A stretch of 11,301 nucleotides of DNA from an uncultured Acetatifactor sp. (lineage in GTDB: Bacteria > Bacillota > Clostridia > Lachnospirales > Lachnospiraceae). The first letter of the stretch is position 1. The number at the start of each line of letters is the position of its first letter. The notes beneath the pieces are model-generated. The model saw only the letters and a program-made list of their open reading frames with translations. It did no database searches and was not told the origin of the DNA. Both the position numbers and the translations under genes were made by a program. The stretch lies in the NCBI GenBank assembly GCA_910584435.1, contig CAJUAP010000091.1, positions 1 to 11,301 on the forward strand, written 5' to 3'. Below are positions 6,079-11,301 of this stretch, in pieces.

Positions 6079-8637
6079 ATGCTGACAAGTGAACAGGCAA
6101 GAATGAATCAGGAAAGGTTTGGTTTTAATGAGCTGGCGGAGGGAAAGAAGAAGAGCACGTTTCGAATCTTTCTGGAACAGTTTAAGGATTTTCTGGTGGT
6201 GATTCTGATGATTGCGGCAGTGGTGTCGGGATTTCTGGGGGATGTGGAGAGCGCCATCGTGATCCTTGTGGTGATTACCATGAATGCGGTTCTGGGAACG
6301 GTGCAGACGGTGAAGGCGGAACAATCATTAAAAGGATTAAAACAGCTGTCTGCGCCTGCAGCCAAGGTGGTAAGAGATGGAAGTCTGAAGCAGATTCCGT
6401 CCAGGGAGGTTACGGTTGGCGATGAGGTGGTGATTGAGGCGGGCGACTGTATCCCGGCCGATGGGAAACTGCTCAGTTGTGTGAGCCTGGAGGTGGATGA
6501 GAGTGCGCTGACCGGTGAGAGTCTTGCGGTGGAAAAGTCTCTGGAGAATCCGCCAAAGGGGGCGGCTCTTGGGGATCAGACAAACCGGGTGTTCTCTGGA
6601 AGTTTTGTTACTTACGGCAGAGGAAGCTATGAAGTGACAGAGATCGGTATGGGGACGGAGGTGGGAAAAATTGCAGGATTGCTGAATACGGCTTCCGAAA
6701 AGCGGACGCCTCTGCAGGTGAGTCTGGATGAATTCGGAAAGAAATTGTCAATGATTATTCTGGTGTTCTGCGGGATTCTGTTTGTAATGAGTATCCTGAG
6801 GGGCGGTTCTTTTGTGGATGCATTTCTATTTGCCGTTGCCCTTGCGGTTGCAGCGATTCCGGAAGCCTTAAGCTCTATCGTTACCATTGTACTGTCATTT
6901 GGTACGCAGAAAATGGCGAAGGAGCATGCGATTATAAGAAAACTGCAGGCTGTGGAAGGACTTGGCAGTGTGTCCGTGATCTGCTCGGATAAGACGGGTA
7001 CGCTGACCCAGAACAAGATGACGGTGGAAGACTATTATGTGGATGGCAGAAGGATTCCTGCGAAGGACATTGATCTGGGACAGAGCGGCCAGGAACTGTT
7101 GCTGCGGTGCAGTATTCTCTGTAATGATTCGTCCAGTGAGGATGGCCAGGAGATCGGAGATCCTACGGAAACAGCCTTGATGAATCTTGGAAAGCGTCTT
7201 GGCGTAAGCGCAGTGGATGTAAGAGAGAGATATCCCAGAGTATCAGAACTTCCTTTTGACAGTGACAGAAAGCGGATGTCCACGGAGCATCGGATGGACG
7301 GGCAGACGGTAATGGTGGTGAAGGGAGCGGCAGATGTGCTGCTTAAGAGAATGGCGTTTGTCCGGGACGGTGATCTGGTAAGAACATTTACCGGGGAAGA
7401 CCAGGCAAAGATTGAGAGACAGAATCTGGAATTCTCCGAAAACGGTCTGCGTGTGCTGGCATTTGCCTATAAAGAAATGGAGGAGGAGAGGGAACTGTCT
7501 CTGGAAGATGAGGAAGGGCTGACATTTCTAGGGCTGATTGCGATGATGGATCCGCCGAGGGAGGAATCCGGGGAGGCGGTCAGCAGATGTATACAGGCAG
7601 GGATTAAGCCGGTAATGATTACAGGGGATCATAAGATTACGGCTGCGGCAATTGCAAAAAGAATCGGGATTCTTAAGGATGATTCAGAAGCCTGTGAGGG
7701 TGCGGTGATTGAAAATATGCCGGATGAGGAACTTCGGGAGTTTGTGGAGGGAATCTCTGTGTATGCCAGGGTTTCTCCAGAGCATAAGATCCGGATTGTA
7801 CGTGCGTGGCAGGAGAGGGGCAATATCGTGGCAATGACCGGGGACGGTGTCAATGACGCCCCGGCGCTGAAGCAGGCGGACATTGGGGTTGCCATGGGGA
7901 TTACAGGGAGTGAAGTGTCCAAAGACGCAGCTTCCATGGTGTTGACGGATGATAATTTTGCCACCATCATTAAGGCAGTGGAAAATGGAAGAAATATTTA
8001 TCAGAATATTAAGAATTCCATTCAGTTTCTGCTTTCCGGTAATTTTGCAGCCATCCTGGTGGTGCTGTTCGCCTCTGTGGCCGGACTTCCGGTGCCTTTT
8101 GAGCCGGTTCATCTTCTGTTTATCAATCTTCTGACAGACAGCCTTCCGGCGATCGCACTGGGGCTGGAACCTCATAGATCAGAAGTGATGAAGCAGAGGC
8201 CAAGGGCGGTGAAGGAATCCATTCTGACGAAGGATTATCTGTTTACCATAGGAACGGAGGGGCTGTGTATCGGAATCATGACAGGCATCGGGTTTCTTGC
8301 AGGGTATCGAAGCGGCGGTGCGGCGCTTGCAAGTACAATGGCTTTTGGGACGTTGTGTGTCAGCCGTCTTGTACATGGCTTTAACTGCAAATCAGCAGGA
8401 CCGGTTGTATTTTCATCTGCGATATGTAATAATATCTATTTAGTTGGGGCTTTTTTCATCGGAGGGCTTCTGATAACGGGTGTACTTGTGATTGCCGGAC
8501 TGCAGGGAATCTTTCAGGTGGTTACGCTGGATCCTGGGCAGTTACTGGCGGTGTATGGTCTGGCATTTCTCAATCTGCCGGTGATACAGGCGCTGAAGTG
8601 GATAAAGGTACGAAAGAATCCGGGGACTGCCGTATAA
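6079..8637 (+). CDS. P2-type cation-transporting ATPase, predicted Mn2+ exporter (Ca2+-ATPase-like)
   Basis: An 852-aa P-type ATPase that couples ATP hydrolysis to metal ion transport across the membrane. The start at 6079 is preferred because GAGAGG (6065-6070) is 8 nt upstream; ATG 6073 would leave only 2 nt. In order: N-terminal cytoplasmic segment, TM1-2, actuator domain with TGES (145-148), TM3-4 with PEAL (261-264), phosphorylation site DKTGTLT (D304), nucleotide-binding domain with KGAA (415-418), TGDH (515-518), hinge TGDGVNDAP (587-595), then TM5-10 including NLLTD (683-687) in TM6. Automated annotation would call it a calcium pump, and TM4/TM6 are of that group. PEAL in place of PEGL and the upstream manganese riboswitch point to Mn2+ (possibly with Ca2+) efflux. 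The motif set is complete and the gene intact. The metal is inferred from context. Confidence 0.93.
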   Translation: MLTSEQARMNQERFGFNELAEGKKKSTFRIFLEQFKDFLVVILMIAAVVSGFLGDVESAIVILVVITMNAVLGTVQTVKAEQSLKGLKQLSAPAAKVVRDGSLKQIPSREVTVGDEVVIEAGDCIPADGKLLSCVSLEVDESALTGESLAVEKSLENPPKGAALGDQTNRVFSGSFVTYGRGSYEVTEIGMGTEVGKIAGLLNTASEKRTPLQVSLDEFGKKLSMIILVFCGILFVMSILRGGSFVDAFLFAVALAVAAIPEALSSIVTIVLSFGTQKMAKEHAIIRKLQAVEGLGSVSVICSDKTGTLTQNKMTVEDYYVDGRRIPAKDIDLGQSGQELLLRCSILCNDSSSEDGQEIGDPTETALMNLGKRLGVSAVDVRERYPRVSELPFDSDRKRMSTEHRMDGQTVMVVKGAADVLLKRMAFVRDGDLVRTFTGEDQAKIERQNLEFSENGLRVLAFAYKEMEEERELSLEDEEGLTFLGLIAMMDPPREESGEAVSRCIQAGIKPVMITGDHKITAAAIAKRIGILKDDSEACEGAVIENMPDEELREFVEGISVYARVSPEHKIRIVRAWQERGNIVAMTGDGVNDAPALKQADIGVAMGITGSEVSKDAASMVLTDDNFATIIKAVENGRNIYQNIKNSIQFLLSGNFAAILVVLFASVAGLPVPFEPVHLLFINLLTDSLPAIALGLEPHRSEVMKQRPRAVKESILTKDYLFTIGTEGLCIGIMTGIGFLAGYRSGGAALASTMAFGTLCVSRLVHGFNCKSAGPVVFSSAICNNIYLVGAFFIGGLLITGVLVIAGLQGIFQVVTLDPGQLLAVYGLAFLNLPVIQALKWIKVRKNPGTAV

Positions 8638-8742
8638 GGCAGGCGTTGCATATGGTTACGCAGTAGTTGGGTTATGCCAGTGGAGAGGTTACACTGCAAG
8701 GCAGCGCAGATGTGGGGAAGATGACAGGATAAGGAGGATTTT

Positions 8743-9906
8743 ATGGAATTAAGTAATGAGACGGTAAGGAAGATTAGAGGCTTGATTGTATTTACGGCGC
8801 TGACTACTGCGTGTCTGTGGAAATATGATGTGGTGGTCAGGGCGCTGGCTTTTGTGTTTCATATTATACTGCCTTTTGTTCTTGGAGGTGCGATTGCATT
8901 CGTGCTGAATGTTCCTATGAATTTTGTGCAGCGCAATCTTTTTCATGAGAATAAGATAAAAGGGAAAAAATTACAGAAGATAGCACGCCCGGTCAGTATG
9001 CTGATTGTTATCTTTGGCGTGTTAGGGATTGTGGCGGTTGTGATGTTTGTGCTGATTCCACAACTGGGAACTACATTTGCAAATCTGGGGACAAGTATCC
9101 AGGAATTTATCCCCAGGGTACAGGAATGGGCGGAAGACATCTTCCATAACAACCAGGAGATTATGGAGTGGGTGAATGACCTGGAATTTGACTGGAACAA
9201 AATTATGGAGACGGGAATTGATTTCTTTAAAAACGGGGCCGGGAGTGTGCTGGATTCGACGATTACGGCGGCAAAGAGTATTGTAAGCGGTATTACGACG
9301 TTTTTTATTGCGTTCGTTTTTGCAATCTATATCTTATTACAGAAGGAGAAATTAGGACTGCAGGCGAAGAAAGTGCTGTTCGCATTCGTCAGAAGAGGGC
9401 GCGGGGAGGCGACTCTTGAGGTGTTGTCGCTGACTTATAATACATTTTCCAGTTTTCTGACCGGGCAGTGTGTGGAGGCTGTGATATTGGGAAGTATGTT
9501 CGTGGTGACGATGGCTGTGCTGAGGCTTCCGTATGCGCTGCTTATTGGAATTGTGATTGCTTTTACGGCGCTGATTCCGATTTTTGGGGCTTTTGTAGGA
9601 TGTGCAGTCGGGGTGTTTATGATTTTTATTGAGGATCCGGTCAAGGCGATGATCTTTGTGGTATTGTTCCTGGTACTGCAGCAGGTTGAGGGGAATCTGA
9701 TTTATCCTCATGTGGTGGGAAATTCGGTGGGACTTCCTTCTATCTGGGTGCTGGCAGCAGTCAGCGTCGGCGGCAGTCTGATGGGAGTGGTCGGGATGCT
9801 GATCTTTATTCCGATTGTGTCGGTGGCGTATGCATTGTTCAGAGAGGTTGTGTACTTAAAATTGAAGCAGAGGGAGATGACGCCGGAGGAGGTAGAGAAG
9901 ATATAA
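8743..9906 (+). CDS. AI-2E family transporter
   Basis: A 387-aa polytopic membrane protein of the AI-2E (PF01594/TqsA-PerM) family. Two helices lie near the N-terminus (about 13-57), another at 84-107, then a soluble amphipathic section (about 108-180) and a cluster of five or so C-terminal helices. Family hallmarks are EGNLIYPHVVGNSVGLP (316-332) and VSVGGSLMGVVGMLIFIPI (340-358). Members have been linked to autoinducer-2 export, Na+/H+ antiport and other efflux, and the substrate cannot be told from sequence. AAGGAGG lies about 6 nt before the start. The gap of 105 nt after the P-type ATPase has no terminator or clear promoter, so co-transcription is plausible. Confidence 0.93.
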   Translation: MELSNETVRKIRGLIVFTALTTACLWKYDVVVRALAFVFHIILPFVLGGAIAFVLNVPMNFVQRNLFHENKIKGKKLQKIARPVSMLIVIFGVLGIVAVVMFVLIPQLGTTFANLGTSIQEFIPRVQEWAEDIFHNNQEIMEWVNDLEFDWNKIMETGIDFFKNGAGSVLDSTITAAKSIVSGITTFFIAFVFAIYILLQKEKLGLQAKKVLFAFVRRGRGEATLEVLSLTYNTFSSFLTGQCVEAVILGSMFVVTMAVLRLPYALLIGIVIAFTALIPIFGAFVGCAVGVFMIFIEDPVKAMIFVVLFLVLQQVEGNLIYPHVVGNSVGLPSIWVLAAVSVGGSLMGVVGMLIFIPIVSVAYALFREVVYLKLKQREMTPEEVEKI

Positions 9907-9967
9907 GACGGGCGGCAAGTTATTTTTCTATATGCTATTTTCCATACCACAATCATGCCAAATGAGG

Positions 9968-9983
9968 GGTGTAAAAAAGGTGT
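9968..9983 (+). repeat. GGTGT-N6-GGTGT motif, left copy
   Basis: GGTGT at 9968-9972 and 9979-9983, an 11-bp period separated by AAAAAA. A matching pair occurs in the opposite orientation at 10272-10287; extending both copies by a few bases keeps a purine-rich match. Together they bracket the rubrerythrin remnants. Phased short repeats like these are typical of arm-type binding sites of tyrosine recombinases or of regulator sites. No integrase gene is in the window. Confidence 0.5.
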
Positions 9984-9991
9984 AAACAACC

Positions 9992-10029
9992 AAAAAAGAG
10001 GAATGAGTGTTTCTCCACCCATTCCTCTT
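9992..10029 (-). terminator. Rho-independent terminator of the rubrerythrin remnant
   Basis: Bases 9996-10009 pair with 10016-10029 (13 pairs and one mismatch) around a 6-nt loop. On the minus strand the hairpin is followed by a U run (complement of the A tract at 9992-9997). It begins 29 nt past the stop of the rubrerythrin fragment, so the natural 3' end of that gene has been kept. On the plus strand there is no U-tract, so it is not an efficient terminator for the AI-2E gene. Confidence 0.85.
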
Positions 10030-10057
10030 AAAAAGTCTTATTTTACGCCATATCGGA

Positions 10058-10192
10058 TTAGCCAAAGTATCTCTTAAGCAGACCCTCGAAAGCTTTTCCA
10101 TGTCTAGCCTCATCTCTTGCCATCTCGTGTACTGTATCGTGGATTGCATCCAGATTAGCAGCTTTCGCTCTCTTAGCAACGGCAGACATGGC
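10058..10192 (-). pseudogene. 3' fragment of reverse rubrerythrin / NADH peroxidase
   Basis: The frame ends with AKRAKAANLDAIHDTV, HEMARDEARHGKAFEGLL and KRYFG, then a stop at 10058-10060. This is the characteristic C-terminus of the ferritin-like domain of clostridial reverse rubrerythrins, which reduce hydrogen peroxide with a di-iron site (the E and H residues of HEMARDEARH are of that site). Only about 44 codons remain of a protein of roughly 180 aa; upstream the similarity stops near 10185-10192 and the frame meets a stop at 10211-10213. No ribosome binding site precedes the ATG at 10189. It is a truncated relic that still has its terminator. Family recognition is strong; the cause of the truncation is not visible. 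Confidence 0.85.
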
Positions 10193-10240
10193 AAGGCTTC
10201 CGAGGGTCTGTTAAAGAGATGTGGTATTCACAATTTATAG
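10184..10240 (+). pseudogene. Second, inverted fragment of a rubrerythrin 3' end
   Basis: On the plus strand, codons from 10184 read RHGKASEGLLKRC, then GIHNL and a stop at 10238-10240. Compared with the minus-strand fragment (RHGKAFEGLLKRY), GGA/GGC, AAA/AAG and CTT/TTA are synonymous differences, with one F-to-S and one Y-to-C change. Mainly silent differences argue for a diverged second gene copy rather than a fresh fold-back duplication. The two fragments abut by their broken 5' sides and point away from each other. It is far too short to function. Confidence 0.65.
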
Positions 10241-10271
10241 ATTTTTGAGTAAGTATTGTTATCGACTGCTC

Positions 10272-10287
10272 ACACCTTATTCACACC
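10272..10287 (-). repeat. GGTGT-N6-GGTGT motif, right copy (inverted)
   Basis: ACACC at 10272-10276 and 10283-10287, which on the minus strand reads GGTGT-gaataa-GGTGT, the mirror of the motif at 9968-9983 with the same 11-bp period. The stretch 10241-10367 around it is AT-rich and contains no recognisable gene; a lone TATAAT on the plus strand (10317-10322) has no convincing -35. Confidence 0.5.
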
Positions 10288-10367
10288 TAATTTTTATAAG
10301 TTCATTTTTTGTGGGATATAATGTTTTTGTAAATTCACTTCCTTTCGGTTTTAATATGAATATATAG

Positions 10368-10392
10368 AAAAAGAGATACCGAAGTACCTCTT
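10368..10392 (-). terminator. Rho-independent terminator of the zinc-finger/DUF4258 operon
   Basis: On the minus strand AAGAGGTAC, loop TTCG, GTATCTCTT then further U residues: nine pairs (one G-U) closed by a stable C(UUCG)G tetraloop, 10384-10392 pairing with 10371-10379, with the U-tract given by the A run 10368-10372. It starts 11 nt after the stop codon of the YgiT-type gene. Confidence 0.87.
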
Positions 10393-10402
10393 AATCATCA
10401 AG

Positions 10403-10630
10403 CTATGCAACCTTTGTATAATTGATTACTGAAATCTCCTGCATGAGCTGTTTGGCTGTATTTACTAATTTCTCTAAATGGCGTGCGGTTTCATCTGAAT
10501 AATACTTTGCGCCGCATTGCTCACATTCTTCACAGGGGACATTTTTCACAATAATCACACATCCTTTATAATTTACTACATGGGTCGTGGTAGATTCGAT
10601 TAAATCGTTACATTTACAATACATACACAT
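10403..10630 (-). CDS. YgiT-type zinc-finger protein (putative antitoxin)
   Basis: A 75-aa protein with two CxxC knuckles, C2-x2-C5 and C36-x2-C39 (in VPCEECEQCGAKYY), the pattern of the YgiT/MqsA N-terminal zinc-binding domain, followed by a helical tail (ETARHLEKLV...EISVINYTKVA). It lacks the separate C-terminal DNA-binding HTH of full-length MqsA. The start codon follows the DUF4258 stop codon with no gap (TAGATG), and AAGGAGG lies within the end of that gene. DUF4258 followed by YgiT is a recurrent pair interpreted as a toxin-antitoxin module. The gene itself is intact and has its own terminator. Confidence 0.85.
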   Translation of the reverse strand: MCMYCKCNDLIESTTTHVVNYKGCVIIVKNVPCEECEQCGAKYYSDETARHLEKLVNTAKQLMQEISVINYTKVA

Positions 10631-10942
10631 CTATTTCTTCCTCCTTGTCTTTAAATCTTCCATAAACTTTATAGTGTTTGGATAATATGCTGTTATGATA
10701 TGAAGAACTTCACCATCATAACCAACAACGGTGTGCAATACTTTATGATGAATAGCATATCCAAATATCAAACAACTTGGATGTGGAAAATCATCAGGAT
10801 AATCTTCTATGATTTCACCAGACATAATACAGTTACCGACATCATCTATGCTAATATCTCTTTCCTACATACGTTCAAGGCAATGAGTAGACCATTTTAT
10901 TTTTGCTGTACGGTATAGGTTCTGGACAATTTCTATATTCAT
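10631..10942 (-). pseudogene. DUF4258 protein gene (putative toxin) with in-frame amber codon
   Basis: From the ATG at 10942, preceded by AAAGGAGA, the frame reads MNIEIVQNLYRTAKIKW, then STHCLERM, a TAG at codon 26 (complement of 10865-10867), then ERDISIDDVGNCIMSGEIIEDY and so on in the same frame to 10631, for a total of 103 codons, the usual DUF4258 size. Relatives have glutamine after ERM in my recollection, so a single C-to-T change (CAG to TAG) would explain it. A downstream ATG at 10825 would give only the 64-aa C-terminal part and has no clear ribosome binding site. DUF4258 proteins are RelE-fold-like and are predicted mRNA-acting toxins. The module therefore looks disarmed while its partner survives. 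A sequencing error or amber suppression remain possible. Confidence 0.83.
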
Positions 10943-10955
10943 GTTGCGTCTCCTT

Positions 10956-11156
10956 TTATTGGGAATTGTCGAAAGTTCCTTTTTGCGCATTACGGTTTTT
11001 TGCCGCTAATCGGAATGCTTTTTCCATTGCAGGCGTAAGTTCGGGAGAATCTTCATCAAATATAATCTCTCTCTTTGCCGCTTCTTCTATTTGTCGGATT
11101 TGTTCCTCTGTTGGTTTTTTGTTTCTATCCAAGGTAACTATTTTAATCTGTTTCAT
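10956..11156 (-). CDS. Small hypothetical protein, 66 aa, antitoxin-like
   Basis: A charged, probably helical 66-aa protein: a short beta-like start (MKQIKIVTL), a helix (TEEQIRQIEEAAKREI), an acidic linker FDEDSPELT and a final helix (PAMEKAFRLAAKNRNAQKG). I do not recognise a named family, but size, charge and the DEDSPELTPAMEKAF pattern resemble uncharacterised small partners in toxin-antitoxin-like pairs of Clostridia. Its start overlaps the end of the upstream ORF by 14 nt and its stop is 13 nt before the DUF4258 start, so it belongs to the same minus-strand operon. The ribosome binding site is weak, consistent with translational coupling. Confidence 0.65.
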   Translation of the reverse strand: MKQIKIVTLDRNKKPTEEQIRQIEEAAKREIIFDEDSPELTPAMEKAFRLAAKNRNAQKGTFDNSQ

Positions 11157-11301
11157 AATATTCTAATACATATCGTTCAACCTCTGGTGTCACCAGATAT
11201 TGTAATTCTTTGCCTTTTAAACCAAATTTACTAACAAGCGTATTGAGTTTGCTTTTTTTGACTTGTACTTTGATTCTAAGAAAATTATAATCTATATTAA
11301 G
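11143..11301 (-). CDS. Unidentified protein, C-terminal 52 residues (runs off window)
   Basis: An open frame enters from the right edge and ends with TAA at 11143-11145. The visible part includes FLRIKVQVKKSKLNTLVSKF, GLKGKELQYLVTP and EVERYVLEYYETD. It overlaps the start of the 66-aa gene by 14 nt, which supports it as a real coding sequence and the upstream partner of that gene. No family is recognised from this piece. By position it could be the toxin of a pair with the 66-aa protein, but toxin-second and toxin-first orders both occur, so this is a guess. Confidence 0.55.
   Translation of the reverse strand, partial: LNIDYNFLRIKVQVKKSKLNTLVSKFGLKGKELQYLVTPEVERYVLEYYETD

Noticed and set aside
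7684..8175. Minus-strand open frame (163 codons) and overlapping ones within the P-type ATPase gene
   Set aside because: Low-complexity, Arg/His/Lys-rich translation typical of the antisense of a coding gene; the sense strand encodes an intact pump with all motifs.
8638..8742. Possible terminator or small RNA between the P-type ATPase and AI-2E genes
   Set aside because: Only a 5-bp CAGTG/CACTG inverted repeat without a T-run was found; too weak to call.
9928..10194. 88-codon minus-strand ORF as a gene
   Set aside because: It is out of frame with the recognisable rubrerythrin C-terminus that covers the same bases and shows no domain.
10007..10240. 77-codon plus-strand ORF as a real gene
   Set aside because: Most of it is antisense to the minus-strand rubrerythrin fragment and its terminator; only its last codons are homologous to anything, as a second inverted gene-end relic.
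9907..10402. CRISPR array or insertion sequence in the gene-poor stretch
   Set aside because: The repeats present are only two inverted pairs of pentamers and one diverged inverted repeat from rubrerythrin; there are no regularly spaced repeats, transposase or target-site duplications.
10700..10918. Plus-strand ORF across the DUF4258 region
   Set aside because: Antisense to a frame with clear family similarity on both sides of the amber codon; no ribosome binding site.

Overview
The window looks like chromosomal DNA of a low-to-moderate-GC Gram-positive anaerobe, most likely a gut Clostridia/Lachnospiraceae relative. The grounds are AGGAGG-type ribosome binding sites throughout, tRNA genes without an encoded CCA, a flagellin-family gene, a yybP-ykoY riboswitch in front of a PEAL-type P-type ATPase, a DUF4418/FtsX/LolD-type ABC operon, and remnants of a clostridial reverse rubrerythrin. 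The genus cannot be fixed from the sequence alone.

Layout. 1-194: the 3' end of tRNA-Phe, a complete tRNA-Lys and a strong rho-independent terminator. 221-285: a long imperfect inverted repeat. 303-1073 (minus): a compact, atypical flagellin-family protein with a sigma-28-like promoter. 1280-3405 (plus): an OmpR-type response regulator and its sensor kinase, translationally coupled (ATGA). 3401-3448: an exact 9-bp direct repeat with an 11-bp period just upstream of a promoter-like sequence. 3474-5794: three tightly packed genes, a DUF4418 membrane protein, an FtsX-type permease and an ABC ATPase. Together with the two-component system this looks like a sense-and-respond unit working at the cell surface. 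Extracytoplasmic cysteines recur in the kinase, the DUF4418 protein and the permease.

5791-8637: a near-consensus promoter, a yybP-ykoY-type (Mn2+) riboswitch whose P1 helix competes with a terminator, and a P2-type cation ATPase. This reads as a manganese-inducible metal exporter rather than a plain calcium pump. 8743-9906: an AI-2E family membrane transporter, probably read through from the ATPase.

9907-11301 is different in character: a scar of broken genes and accessory DNA. It holds a reverse-rubrerythrin 3' end with its terminator on the minus strand, a second diverged piece of the same gene end pointing the opposite way, and two GGTGT-N6-GGTGT motifs in inverted orientation flanking both. 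Beyond these lies a minus-strand cluster resembling toxin-antitoxin genes: a partial ORF running off the window, a 66-aa protein, a DUF4258 gene interrupted by an in-frame amber codon, and an intact YgiT-type zinc-finger gene. The most novel-looking items are this rearranged junction, the candidate operator with its cysteine-rich signalling/ABC unit, and the structured element beside the flagellin. No CRISPR array, complete insertion sequence or clearly new defence system was seen.
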